Assembly: GCA_026707445.1 (NCBI GenBank)
Contig: JAPOWV010000023.1
Coordinates: 120,196 to 184,195, forward strand
Reading direction: 5' to 3'
DNA: 64,000 bases
Source: Gammaproteobacteria bacterium
GTDB taxonomy: Bacteria > Pseudomonadota > Gammaproteobacteria > Steroidobacterales > Foliamicaceae
Position numbers and translations under genes: made by a program
Notes under the pieces: model-generated
The model's database searches: none
What the model was told of the DNA's origin: nothing
What the model saw: the letters and a program-made list of their open reading frames with translations, nothing else
In this document: positions 35,893 to 44,868 of the stretch, in pieces
Layout: the number at the start of each line of letters is the position of its first letter
How positions within the stretch are numbered: position 1 is the first letter of the stretch

Positions 35893-37161
35893 TCAACCGC
35901 CGCGCCGCTTTGCCTGAACGGCGTCGAGTATCGCGATGTTGGCCTCGCTACTGCCTTGCTTCTGCGCCTCGGCGATCACGGCGCTGATGGCCGCGCCGCG
36001 GAACATGCGCGGAATCTTCTTCAGCCGCGCCGCCGCGCCGGGCGTAAAGACCATGCCGTGCCTGTTCTCGTTCAGCTTGTTCAGGAACCTGGGATCGACC
36101 TCCACGGCGTTTTCGTCTTCCGGTTGCGCCTCCCCATTGCCCGAGTCGGCCGCCGAGCCGTTCCCTTGCGCCGGCTCCTCGCCGTCCACGTGGTAGGTCA
36201 GTTCGGGCTTGTTGACGAAAAGGTCCTCTACGCGGATGAAATCGGCATTCCGGTCGTATTCCAGGCGCGGTTCCTCGTCGGGGTTCAGCGACGGGCGGCG
36301 ATCGTCGATGATCGGTATGCGGTGCAACAGCCGGAACGCCGGCGAGAAGTCGTTGATACCCCGGTGCTGCGTGCATCGGTTGTCCCAGATCGCCACCGAA
36401 TTGTCGCGCCAGAAGAAACGGCACTCGTGCTCCGGCTGGTAGCTGTGCTCGAGCAGCATCTCCAGCAGCGCGTCGCTCTCGTCCTTGTTCAGTTCCATGA
36501 TGCGCGAAGTGGTCATCTGGCAGATGTACAGGCACTTGCGGCCCGTTTCGGGATGCCTGCGAACCACCGGGTGCACGACCGGCGGGTTGCGCTTCATCAT
36601 GTCTTCGTAGGCCTGGGCGCCCCCGCCCTCGAGAATGCCCTGGCCGAAGTTCTTCGACAGGGTCTGTTCCGCGGTCAGGCCCTCCAGGAACTTCTTCATG
36701 GGCCTGGACAGGCTTGAGTACGCCTTCTCCATGTCGCACCAGATGGTGTTTCCCCCACCGGCAGGCATGGTCAGCCCGCGGAGAATGGACATGCGCGACG
36801 GATAGTCGCGGAAGATGTCGTCCGTGTGGTAATTCACGTCGCCACCGATGGTCTGATACTCGTCCATGCGCTGCAGGCGGATCATCGGGTAGCCCTCGAC
36901 CTGGGGTATCGAACCCGGGCCTTGCGGCATCCCGAACTTGCGGGCCAGCCGTAGATGCTGCTCGTCGGTCATCTCCTGGTTGCGGAAGAAGATGACCTTG
37001 AATTCCAGCAGCGCCGCGTAGATGTCGTCGATGACGTCCTGGGCGAGGTCGTCGGCCAGGTTGACGCCGCTTAAGGTTGCGCCCAGCGCGCCCGACAGCG
37101 GCTCCGCTTCAAGATGCTTGAATTCCGGCAGTTCGCGCTGCGAAGTAAACAGGTATGACAT
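35893..37161 (-). CDS. TauD/TfdA-type Fe(II)/2-oxoglutarate dioxygenase with a PCP_red-like C-terminal domain
   Basis: 422 residues from the ATG at 37161. The dioxygenase domain (about 15-290) has the iron ligands H112 and D114 in YHTDDIF, the distal H266 in TQHRG and the 2-oxoglutarate arginine R277 in FRLLHRI. Family members usually end near residue 290-300. Here an acidic linker (about 325-355) leads to a helical domain (about 365-418: FTPGAAARLKKIPRMFR) resembling the PCP_red domain of light-independent protochlorophyllide reductase B. Substrate unknown; candidates are sulfonates, carboxylates or betaines. Confidence 0.88.
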   Translation of the reverse strand: MSYLFTSQRELPEFKHLEAEPLSGALGATLSGVNLADDLAQDVIDDIYAALLEFKVIFFRNQEMTDEQHLRLARKFGMPQGPGSIPQVEGYPMIRLQRMDEYQTIGGDVNYHTDDIFRDYPSRMSILRGLTMPAGGGNTIWCDMEKAYSSLSRPMKKFLEGLTAEQTLSKNFGQGILEGGGAQAYEDMMKRNPPVVHPVVRRHPETGRKCLYICQMTTSRIMELNKDESDALLEMLLEHSYQPEHECRFFWRDNSVAIWDNRCTQHRGINDFSPAFRLLHRIPIIDDRRPSLNPDEEPRLEYDRNADFIRVEDLFVNKPELTYHVDGEEPAQGNGSAADSGNGEAQPEDENAVEVDPRFLNKLNENRHGMVFTPGAAARLKKIPRMFRGAAISAVIAEAQKQGSSEANIAILDAVQAKRRGG

Positions 37162-37225
37162 AGGAATTCCCCCAATGCCCGCGCTCCCAGCATACCTTAA
37201 CCTGCCCCCGTGATATGGTCGCGCA

Positions 37226-37750
37226 ATGCCCCGGTCCGGCAAGAGGCGTCTGTTTTTCGCGCTATGGCCCGACGACGATCTTCGCACCCGCATCGTCCGC
37301 GCCACCCGCGCCGAAGTGAGGGGCACGGGAGGTAAACCCACTCCGCCCGAGAACCTGCACATGACGCTGCATTTCCTCGGCCCGGCTCCGGAAGAACTCA
37401 TCGCCCCCCTGGTCGAGCGGGTCTCGGTGCTCCCGCTGGACCCCTTCGAGTTGACCCTGGACCAATACGGCTACTGGCAGCGCGCAAGGACCCTGTGGCT
37501 GGGCCTGCAAGAGACGCCGCCCACACTGGCGGAACTGGCCCGCGACCTGGGCCGCATCTCCAACGAACTGGGGCTGCCGCGCGAGCGCCGCGCGTTCATC
37601 CCGCACATGACCCTTGCCCGCAAGGTCAACCGCCTCACGCCCAGGGAACCGCCTCGCCCCATGCACTGGTTCGTACACGAGTTCGCGCTGGTCGAGTCAG
37701 TGCTCGGCGGCCCCCACTCCCGCTACACCATCCTCGAGCACTTCGGCTGA
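37226..37750 (+). CDS. thpR: RNA 2',3'-cyclic phosphodiesterase ThpR
   Basis: 174 residues with the two catalytic H-x-T-x motifs of the 2H phosphoesterase family: HMTLHFLG (about 46) and HMTLARK (about 129), and the opening RLFFALWPDDDLR. Opens 2',3'-cyclic phosphate ends of RNA and has 2'-5' RNA ligase activity in vitro. Divergent from the dioxygenase gene. Confidence 0.95.
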   Translation: MPRSGKRRLFFALWPDDDLRTRIVRATRAEVRGTGGKPTPPENLHMTLHFLGPAPEELIAPLVERVSVLPLDPFELTLDQYGYWQRARTLWLGLQETPPTLAELARDLGRISNELGLPRERRAFIPHMTLARKVNRLTPREPPRPMHWFVHEFALVESVLGGPHSRYTILEHFG

Positions 37751-37823
37751 CCCCTGCGAGTGGGGGCATGGCGCCCACGGCGTTCCGCCCTCGAAAGGTC
37801 ACTCGCGAACCAGAAACCCGCCG

Positions 37824-38741
37824 TCAATCGTCGAACGGAGTCAGGTCCACTGTCAGCAGCTCCGGATTGTCCCGTTCGATACGGGCGTAATACTCGGCCG
37901 GCAACTGGTGCACGCCGTCGAGCTTCTTGCCGCTCCAGATGGCGAACATGTGCCCGGGGATGTCACCCATCTGCAGCCAGCGGGGATAAGGAAAGACATA
38001 GCCGCCGGCCGTACCCATGGGCAGCCGCGTGATGGAGGGGTCCTCGAAAAGCGACCTGGCCGTCCAGTTGTGCGAGGTCTCGATGAACGGGGTTACCCAG
38101 TTGTCCGGCGGCACCCGGATCTGTTCCGCTTTCACGATGTCGTCCTCGATTCGGAAGACCGTGCTGGTGGGCGTGTAGCCGTCGCCTTCCCGGTCCAGCG
38201 GATGCTTGCCTTCGGGCGAATAGAGCATGCCCGGATCTTCCGTGAGAATCGTCGGGTCCACCTTGACCGTTTCGCCGGTCACCGGATTGTGAACGCGGTC
38301 GATGAACTCTCCCGTCACCGGATGACGCGGATACGAAGTGTTGTGCCCGTGCACCCGATAGACGTGCGTATCGATGAGCTTGTGGTGAGAGAACTCGATC
38401 CCCTCATAGCGGACCACGGGCTGCACGCGGCGACCCTCGGCGACAATGAACATCGTGAAGTGATACCAGAGCAGCACATCCGCTTCGTCCGCCAGGTCTC
38501 GGTAGATACGAAACTCGGCGGCCATCTTGTCGAGCGGGTCGTCAAAGGCGAAGAATTCCGAGCGCACCCGCCCCTCGGATGGCGGTAAGTACGTGGTTTC
38601 CGGATCTGCTGCCGCCTGTACGGCGCGAAACGGTGCAAGCGCGGCGGCAGCCGCGCCGGCTGCCGGCAATACAAGCGCGTCGCGCCGGGACACGGACAGC
38701 GCTTCGCCGCCGCCAAAGGCCCGTTTCATGATCTCGAACAC
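37824..38741 (-). CDS. Tat-exported DUF1838-like protein
   Basis: 305 residues. A Tat signal (VSRRDALVLPAAGAAAAALA, about residues 17-36) precedes a mature protein with FRIYRDLADEADVLLWYHFTM-like sequence, NPVTGETVKVDP and YPRWLQMGDIPGHMF, which resemble DUF1838 proteins as I recall them. No biochemical function is known to me. An alternative ATG lies at 38729. It is followed downstream by no same-strand gene for 600 bp. Confidence 0.75.
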   Translation of the reverse strand: MFEIMKRAFGGGEALSVSRRDALVLPAAGAAAAALAPFRAVQAAADPETTYLPPSEGRVRSEFFAFDDPLDKMAAEFRIYRDLADEADVLLWYHFTMFIVAEGRRVQPVVRYEGIEFSHHKLIDTHVYRVHGHNTSYPRHPVTGEFIDRVHNPVTGETVKVDPTILTEDPGMLYSPEGKHPLDREGDGYTPTSTVFRIEDDIVKAEQIRVPPDNWVTPFIETSHNWTARSLFEDPSITRLPMGTAGGYVFPYPRWLQMGDIPGHMFAIWSGKKLDGVHQLPAEYYARIERDNPELLTVDLTPFDD

Positions 38742-38791
38742 GTGACTTCCCGTCTGCCCCGCGGCGCGGCGCGAAACCGCACTCGCCGGGG

Positions 38792-39448
38792 CTATCGCCG
38801 GAACCAGAAGTAGGCGATAGACATCTCCGGCCCAACGCCCCTGCAGAACTCCCCATTGTTGTCACAGGTCTTGCCCTCGCAGGTCCGGCATACACGGCTT
38901 TCCTTGCGCTCGAACCGCTCCACCGATGAGAACTCCGGCGCCAGAAATGCGATCAGTTGTTCCTTGCTGGAGCGCCTCGGTCCATTGAAAAGCCGGTCGT
39001 GATCGCCGCGACTTTCCCAGTGGACCAGTATGAGATCACCGTCATCCTTCAGCCAGCGAAGAATACGGCTCTTGTATTCCTGAAGCTTGTCCCTGGGCAT
39101 GTTGTGCATGAGTCCCGAATCGACCACCAGATCGAATTGCTCGCCGGGTTCCCATTCCAGCACGTCCGTGTGTACGTATTCCACGGCCACGCCTTCCTGT
39201 TCGGCCAGCTGGGTGGACATTGCGATCGCCTTCTCCATGAAGTCAACGCCCTTGACCGTCCAGCCCAATTTCGCCAGGGCCACGCTATCGACGCCGGAAC
39301 CGCTACCCAGATCGACGGCGGTGCCGGGCTCCTTGCGTGACTCATGAACCACCGGAATAAAACGTGTGGGTTCAGCGTGATGCCAGGCCAGACCTTCCCT
39401 GCCCTTCGCCTGCTTGTAGTGCCCCTCGAATATGGCTTTCTGGTTCAT
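38792..39448 (-). CDS. Class I SAM methyltransferase with a cysteine-rich tail
   Basis: 218 residues: motif [52 protein letters not shown], and a Methyltransf_11/25-type core. The C-terminal [16 protein letters not shown] holds four cysteines in 16 residues. Thiopurine/halide methyltransferases are the closest core resemblance. The methyl acceptor is unknown. Last core-like gene before the accessory island; 50 bp upstream of the DUF1838-like gene. Confidence 0.85.
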   Translation of the reverse strand: MNQKAIFEGHYKQAKGREGLAWHHAEPTRFIPVVHESRKEPGTAVDLGSGSGVDSVALAKLGWTVKGVDFMEKAIAMSTQLAEQEGVAVEYVHTDVLEWEPGEQFDLVVDSGLMHNMPRDKLQEYKSRILRWLKDDGDLILVHWESRGDHDRLFNGPRRSSKEQLIAFLAPEFSSVERFERKESRVCRTCEGKTCDNNGEFCRGVGPEMSIAYFWFRR

Positions 39449-39775
39449 GGCATGTGCCCCTGCAGCTTAGTTCCCCGCTTGTGGTCGAGCGCCCCGACCA
39501 AGATCAGAACGTCTAGAACAAGTGTTTGTTCTTAAAGGATTTACCCTCTACAAATCTCACTCATTCCCACGATTTATCCATCGTCGTCGAGGCTTGCTAG
39601 TGCCCCGATTCTACTCGGCCCCCTCCAACGAACCCTCACCCACCCAAAAGGGGACATCTCTGAATTGGAGAAAAGGCGACATCTCTGCTTTGCGTTGACA
39701 GGAGTCGCTTTGGGGTGTCGCTTTGAGGTGTCGCTTGGGGAGTCGCTTTGGGGTTGAAATTTCCCATTCTCCGGC
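39449..39775. other. Gene-free left flank of the accessory island
   Basis: No convincing gene. The composition turns AT-richer than the left neighbours. It contains the short repeats listed at 39646-39754 and probably the island's left junction, but no copy of the tRNA-Arg 3' end was found. Confidence 0.6.
39646..39754. repeat. Short direct repeats at the island edge
   Basis: Two 17-mers differing at one base, AAAAGGGGACATCTCTG (39646-39662) and AAAAGGCGACATCTCTG (39671-39687), then four tandem 12-13-mers of GTCGCTTTGGGGT type at 39704, 39717, 39730 and 39742. Possibly mobile-element scars. Confidence 0.8.
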
Positions 39776-40750
39776 TTATATTTTGACTCGGAGGCTCGGC
39801 CCCGTATGTTTTTCTGTCTCGGACGAGGCAGCTAACACAGTCGGGGCATTGCCTCTTTTTTGTTGGCCAGGATCGGTTCCGTAAGGATCGGGCACATGGA
39901 AGATTCCGTAGGTGTCAAAGACCTGTCCGTCACGATAGCCTTGTCCGCGGAATTGGAGTTCCGCAAGATCTCGCCCGAACATGTCGGCGATCTCGCTACG
40001 GCTATGCGCGTCCATACCACGATTTGGAAGTCGAAACCCCCAATTTATGCAATAGATGCAGATGTCGGCTGCCTGTACAGCGTACGTCAGGTTGGACGGA
40101 ACGAAGAAGGGCGTCGGCACAATCCATGTCGTGCGATATCGGCCAATCGTGGTTTTTGTGAAATAGGCCTCCAGCCGGGCCACGAATCGACGGTCCTCAC
40201 GCTCATCCATTTGGTCCATGACCAGCAGGCCGTGTTCCTTCTTGCGCTCCAGCAGGTAGAAAAACCTTTCAAGCAAGAAAACTACATCTTTGCGTAAGTA
40301 CTCGTCGAATCGATAGTTCGGCGGTTTGCGGGTGCCTCGCGAAATTGCCGATGCCAAAATTACAGCCTTGTGTTTCTTAAGAAGCGCCAGTGTTTCTCGC
40401 GCCATAAGAAGACAAGCCTGGCCATAGCTGGCAAATTCCTCCCAAACTGGAGCTTCGTTGCCCTGCAAGTTCTTGACAAGAAAGGATCGACACAGCTTCT
40501 GTCTTTCGTGATCCGAAAACGCCTCCTGCTGTTGAGCAAAGCGGAAGCGTTTCTTATCGACCAAGTTGGCGCCCTTCAATTCCTTGCCGTAACGGTGCGT
40601 GCGACAGCCAAAACTGTCGAGTTCCAATTGCTGCATGTCACTTATGAATGGCCACAAGTGCGAGACGTGGATCGCAAATCCTCCGCGAACTTCGTAAGGC
40701 GTCGTCTTGTGGTCATGCCCACTCTCATCCATGAAGAACAACCAAGACAT
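39776..40750 (-). CDS. DUF3800 domain protein
   Basis: 324 residues with the DUF3800 N-terminal motif FFMDESGHD (acidic pair at about 8-9), VMDQMDEREDRRF in the middle, and a later acidic motif in YAVQAADICIYCINW. DUF3800 has a predicted RNase H-like fold and is common in mobile and defence regions; its activity is not established. It lies 154 bp downstream of the DUF1998 helicase on the same strand, so the two may form an operon. Noticeably lower GC than the core genes. Confidence 0.85.
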   Translation of the reverse strand: MSWLFFMDESGHDHKTTPYEVRGGFAIHVSHLWPFISDMQQLELDSFGCRTHRYGKELKGANLVDKKRFRFAQQQEAFSDHERQKLCRSFLVKNLQGNEAPVWEEFASYGQACLLMARETLALLKKHKAVILASAISRGTRKPPNYRFDEYLRKDVVFLLERFFYLLERKKEHGLLVMDQMDEREDRRFVARLEAYFTKTTIGRYRTTWIVPTPFFVPSNLTYAVQAADICIYCINWGFRLPNRGMDAHSRSEIADMFGRDLAELQFRGQGYRDGQVFDTYGIFHVPDPYGTDPGQQKRGNAPTVLAASSETEKHTGPSLRVKI

Positions 40751-40904
40751 CTTCGGTTCCTGCTAAGAGATCAAGTACTTTGGCGAGTTTGCCGCGCAGC
40801 CTGTGCACCTGACAACCTGCCGGAGAAGCGGTAACCGGCGATGCCCTGTTGGGCCGACTGCATCACATGTAGTACGAGTCAGCCCTAGATGTGCGATCAC
40901 GGGA

Positions 40905-43169
40905 CTATACGGCAACGAGCTGACCGTTCCTGAACACGGCGTCTGGACCTTCTGCAACTCGTGTCAGCACGTGTCTGGCCAACTGGATCCCAGCAATCTT
41001 ATCGATGTTGGCGTTGCTCATGTCATAAGACTTGGCCGGTTCGATACAATTCGGACAACCATGGTCGCAAGGGCAGCTTTCAGCGACTTCTATTCCCTTT
41101 TCAAGCGCTGTCGGCCAGACTTGCGCGAGTTTCTTAGCAACACCAATGCTCCCCGAATAGTTCTCGTAGTAGAAGATGGCGGCGGGATCCTCTCCTGGTT
41201 TGGAGTATGTGCTGGTGTCGAACCGGTCGGCGGGAATTACGAACATCGCGCCAACGCGGATCAAATGCTCCAAGGCACCTACGGCGCCTGATTCGGCTGG
41301 ATACAAGGCGGGTACGTTAAGCAGGAACGCATGAAGGTTGTTTTCGAAATGAGCGGCGGCTGATCCGCCGGTCGACTTCTGTTCGCCCGTTCTCTCGTCG
41401 ATCACGCGATAGCCAGTGTAATTCATGACAATGTCGAGTGAACCGTAGAGTGCTTGGACGGGGCCATATGCAAAACCGCTATGAACCTGCCTGACGGTGA
41501 CGACATTGAAGAACCCTGCTTCCGTCTTCTCGTGCGGTTCAGCGTCGGCTAGAACGACGGCACTTTCCTCGTGGGCGTGGATGCGATACCTGTGCCCGAA
41601 GAATGTGAAGACTGCGCCAATGTAGGCCTCGCGGAAGCAGCGTATAGCCGAAATTTGTCCTATCTCTTCCTTGCCGCGCTTGAGCTTGAAGGACCGCCCA
41701 AGGCCACCCCGCAGGTTCATATTTGGATGGGGTGTGTAGCCCGGAATGGGCTTTCCCATTTTCTCGGACGCAACGCTATAGAAGGTGGGGCCAAGGACAA
41801 CTTCGTCAGCAGCCAAGAGCTTACCGCCAGTTTCATGGGAAAGCGCCGGCAAATGGTTTTCAATGAGTTGCTGGTTGGACGGATCGACGACGAGTTCATC
41901 GAATGGCCGGTTGAGGAACGTGTCTAAATTGCCCACGAAGAAGCGATCGATTGGATCGTTCATGGCGTAGAAGAGGACAAACGCGTCCTTATCCCAGCCG
42001 CGGCCGGCGCGGCCAATCTGCTGCCACGCAGACATTGTGCTCGCGGGGAACCCAGCCAAGATCACGCCGTCAAGGCCGCCGATATCCAAACCCAATTCCA
42101 GGGCGTTTGTGGCAAACACAACATTCACCTTGCCAGCCTTGATGGCCTGTTGAATGTCCTGACGTGTTTCACTCTTCAAGTCGGCGTGGAAGGCGGAGAT
42201 GCGATCTGGGTCGAGTCCGTCTTCCTCAGCTTCGCCGCGCGTGTTCCTGAAGGCATCCTCCAAGAATCGCTTGGTAGGACAGAAAACGAGGCACTGTAGA
42301 CCTTCTCGGAGCACGGCCAGGGCAGCTTGCTCGACACGAAGCTGAAGGATGTCTCGGTAACGGAAGTCGGGAATATCTGGGTCGACGAATATGAAATGAC
42401 GTTTGGGCTGAAGCACGTCTCTGGCCGAGATGATATGGATGCCGGCGCGTCCGGTCAGGTTGCGAGCATGCTCTTCGGGATTGGCGCAGGTAGCGGTCGA
42501 GAGAAAGACACGCGCCCGGCAACCCATGCGCTCAAGGTGCAGGAAAAATCGCCGCAGCAAGAGGGCAACGTTGCCTCCAAAGAACCCGCGATACTCGTGC
42601 ATTTCATCAATGACGATGTAGCGGAGGCGGCTGAGAAACTCCTCCCACTGGTCACGCCAAGCCAAGAACGACATGTTGAGGTATTCGGGGTTGGTCAGCA
42701 GGATCTGAGGCGGCGACTTTCGCATTGCGTTGCGATGCTCGGGACGTGTATCGCCATCGTACGGCCAAGACTCCACGCCAAGCGGGAGGCAGAGTTGGCG
42801 GAGTTGCTCGCGCTGATCGAACGCGAGGGCTTTCATCGGGTAAAGCATCAAGGCGCGTGACCGCCTGTCACGAACGAGCGCGTCGAGCATGGGAATGGCG
42901 AAGGCGAGGGTCTTGCCGCTTGCAGTGGGTGACTCCATCACAACGTCATGACCATCGATGGAATGGCGAACGGCATCAGCTTGGTGTGCGTACGGCTTGG
43001 GTATTCCAATGCGCTCGACGGCGGCGCGTACGTGGGTATGGATTTCGTTGGGCCAAGCGTCCGCCACTGGCGGTTCTATTCGGTTGACGCTGCTGGTATT
43101 GATGGTGTCGCCTGATCGCAGGGCATCAAGGTTGTAGAGCTTCTCAAGGAAGTCTTTCGTGTCGAACAC
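40905..43169 (-). CDS. DEAD/DEAH-box helicase with DUF1998 domain (MrfA/YprA-like)
   Basis: 754 residues, GTG start. RecA-like domain 1 has ESPTASGKTLAF (about 79-90) and the DEVH-type box as IDEMHEY (188-191); domain 2 has FATNALELGLDIGGLD and QQIGRAGRG. The C-terminal DUF1998 region has a zinc-type four-cysteine cluster CPCDHGCPNC (699, 701, 705, 708). Length and layout match Bacillus MrfA, which acts in mitomycin-lesion repair with the nuclease MrfB. No MrfB is present; a DUF3800 gene follows instead. Repair or phage defence are both possible. Confidence 0.9.
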   Translation of the reverse strand: MFDTKDFLEKLYNLDALRSGDTINTSSVNRIEPPVADAWPNEIHTHVRAAVERIGIPKPYAHQADAVRHSIDGHDVVMESPTASGKTLAFAIPMLDALVRDRRSRALMLYPMKALAFDQREQLRQLCLPLGVESWPYDGDTRPEHRNAMRKSPPQILLTNPEYLNMSFLAWRDQWEEFLSRLRYIVIDEMHEYRGFFGGNVALLLRRFFLHLERMGCRARVFLSTATCANPEEHARNLTGRAGIHIISARDVLQPKRHFIFVDPDIPDFRYRDILQLRVEQAALAVLREGLQCLVFCPTKRFLEDAFRNTRGEAEEDGLDPDRISAFHADLKSETRQDIQQAIKAGKVNVVFATNALELGLDIGGLDGVILAGFPASTMSAWQQIGRAGRGWDKDAFVLFYAMNDPIDRFFVGNLDTFLNRPFDELVVDPSNQQLIENHLPALSHETGGKLLAADEVVLGPTFYSVASEKMGKPIPGYTPHPNMNLRGGLGRSFKLKRGKEEIGQISAIRCFREAYIGAVFTFFGHRYRIHAHEESAVVLADAEPHEKTEAGFFNVVTVRQVHSGFAYGPVQALYGSLDIVMNYTGYRVIDERTGEQKSTGGSAAAHFENNLHAFLLNVPALYPAESGAVGALEHLIRVGAMFVIPADRFDTSTYSKPGEDPAAIFYYENYSGSIGVAKKLAQVWPTALEKGIEVAESCPCDHGCPNCIEPAKSYDMSNANIDKIAGIQLARHVLTRVAEGPDAVFRNGQLVAV

Positions 43170-43396
43170 GGAAGTGGGGCCGTGGCAAACGCGGAGATTC
43201 TAGCGAACGTGCGATGGTCGAGCCATCAGCCCAATGCGAACAGGGTCTCAGGTATGGCGGCAAGAAGCGGACGGACATTTGCTGGCGAAGGGAGTCTCTC
43301 CCAAATCTTCGAGGGGAGTTGTGAGCAGAAAGCCCCGAAAGATGCTTGGCCAAACGACCTGGAGCGGGCGCTAACCCTGAATCGGAGCGAAAAACC

Positions 43397-43665
43397 TCAT
43401 CGCCGCGGTGATCTCCAGGGATTCACGGTTTCGACGCCGGTGTTGCAAAACTCTCCCGTGTTGCGCGTCACGATCACGAGACCGCGGGACGCGGCAGCCG
43501 CGGCGAGAAACGCATCCGGAACATGATCGTCGAGCGCCTCACCGCGTGGCCGTGGCCCTCGTCGGCGATGGAATCCAGGAAGGATGCAACGCGCGGTTCG
43601 GGCCGCGGCCGCATCATCTCGGAGATGCCATTCGTTTCTATCAGTCACGCAAGCGGCGCAGTCAT
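43397..43665 (-). pseudogene. Decayed VapC/FitB-type PIN-domain toxin
   Basis: The ATG at 43665 overlaps the antitoxin stop (ATGA), the normal layout for this toxin family, but the seventh codon is TGA. In the same frame, LIETNGISEMMRPRPEPRVA follows, clearly the PIN N-terminus (normally LLDTNVISE...), with the catalytic Asp changed to Glu. The C-terminus (DAFLAAAAASRGLVIVTRN, NTGVETVNPW) is in another frame. About 50-60 middle residues are missing. It is therefore a stop-containing, frameshifted and internally deleted remnant. Confidence 0.85.
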
Positions 43666-43919
43666 TCCTCACCTTCACTGGAGAAGGAAAGCGGCCTGTA
43701 GCCATGCCGCACAGAAGGTTGAAGTTCGACGCCGTGATCCCCTCCGAAATGCCGTGCGAAGGCCTCGGAAGGTTGGGGGCGGCGCTCGGTCTTCGCGCGC
43801 TTCTCGTGGATCAGCCGGCGGACCAGTTCTTCCATCGACAAGCCGAGCTGGCGCGCCTCCCGCCTCAACCAAGACTTGTCTCCCGGATCAATGTCGCGAA
43901 TGATTATGCTGGTACTAAT
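43662..43919 (-). CDS. FitA/VapB-type ribbon-helix-helix antitoxin
   Basis: About 85 residues: TSIIIRDIDPGDKSWLRREA, GLSMEELVRRLI, the ribbon-helix-helix DNA-binding domain of FitA-like antitoxins, with a C-terminal toxin-binding tail. No ATG, GTG or TTG fits the usual N-terminus; a perfect GGAGG (43927-43931) lies 7 nt before an ATT at 43919, so either ATT is used or an ATG has mutated. An upstream start at 43994 would add 25 non-family residues. Its toxin is a pseudogene. Confidence 0.75.
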   Translation of the reverse strand: MSTSIIIRDIDPGDKSWLRREARQLGLSMEELVRRLIHEKRAKTERRPQPSEAFARHFGGDHGVELQPSVRHGYRPLSFSSEGEE

Positions 43920-44090
43920 GTGGCTGCCTCCGGATTGGTTTACAAACTGGTAATAGGTAGTTTCGAGAGCAAAATATGCTATCCCAATCGACAACAGGAA
44001 TCTGGAGCAGGTTGTAATATCGTACTGACTTGCTCCTCGCCAGCCTCGGCCTGGACGTTACGATCAATACGGAGATTGCGGAGACATGAC

Positions 44091-44465
44091 ATGAAACGAA
44101 CTTTCCTGGGTCTGACTGCGCTGCTACTGACGGCTTGCGGGACAACGGCGAACCGGATCGACCTGGCCGACACCTGCGAGGGCAAGCCGGCGCGGTCGCA
44201 ATGCTGGATGGCGCTCGAGAGCCATCCCGGCTGCTACGTCTGGAATGCCTTTCTGCTGGATGGAATGACCGCAAGCTGGGATGGTTCCTGCTCCGGACAA
44301 TTGGCGGAGGGCACAGGGACGCTGACGTACTCCTGGAAAGACAAGGCGCAGGTTGGCAGGGGCGGTCTTGTTGGCGGCAAGTCGGACGGATTTTGGATTT
44401 TGCACCATGCCGATGGCCGCGTGGAAGAAGTTACTTACGCAAACGGCAAGTTGAGCGATCGTTAG
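44091..44465 (+). CDS. Small lipoprotein, possible MORN-like repeat
   Basis: 124 residues from the ATG at 44091, opening in a lipoprotein signal with lipobox LLLTAC. Three further cysteines (TCEGK, QCWMA, GCYVW) precede glycine-rich GQLAEGTGTLTYSW and VEEVTYANGKL, reminiscent of MORN repeats. I do not recognise the family. Surrounded by defence-type genes; a role is unknown. Confidence 0.65.
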   Translation: MKRTFLGLTALLLTACGTTANRIDLADTCEGKPARSQCWMALESHPGCYVWNAFLLDGMTASWDGSCSGQLAEGTGTLTYSWKDKAQVGRGGLVGGKSDGFWILHHADGRVEEVTYANGKLSDR

Positions 44466-44868
44466 GATCCACCCCTATCGCCAAGGCATCAGTTGCGCCG
44501 AGATCAATCATCTTCAGTTCGGAAACAGCTTTCGAGTCGGCGAGGCCGCCGAAGTCGCCACCCGATTGCTTGACGGTCGCGAATGGCTCGTGACCGATGT
44601 CCATATCCAGTTCACCCGCTCCTCCCTCTTCACGGCCCAAGCCATCGGCCGCGAGAAAACCAGGAGGATAAACTACCGACCCAGCCGCACCGGACAACAC
44701 CCGCAGCTTCCCATACCAAGGACGAGATTGCCAGTATGCGAGAAACGAATGGGCCACCAACTACAGCGTGTTCACTTCGGTTGCCGCCCGACTTCCACGA
44801 TCACTCGCCCCGCTCGCGCTGCGGCGCACCTCACATACACCAAGGAAAACTCGAGTGCGGCACGCAAA
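44466..44868. other. Region without a supported gene
   Basis: No frame here has a good start with a recognisable domain. An antisense frame (44431-44760) reads MDIGHEPFATVKQSGG but matches nothing I know, and a plus-strand frame runs into the next gene without a family-like N-terminus. It may hold gene remnants and the promoter of the next gene. Confidence 0.5.

Noticed and set aside
37745..37800. GC-rich segment after thpR sharing GTGGGGGCA with 6106-6114
   Set aside because: The shared string is short and the inverted arms are imperfect, so it was not added to the repeat family.
39600..39620. Possible attR: TGCCCCGATT resembles the tRNA-Arg 3' end GCGCCCCGACC
   Set aside because: Only seven or eight bases match, as expected by chance; real tRNA attachment repeats are longer.
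44431..44760. 109-codon frame on the minus strand
   Set aside because: Its product matches no family I know, has no clear ribosome-binding site, and overlaps the lipoprotein gene end; treated as non-coding.
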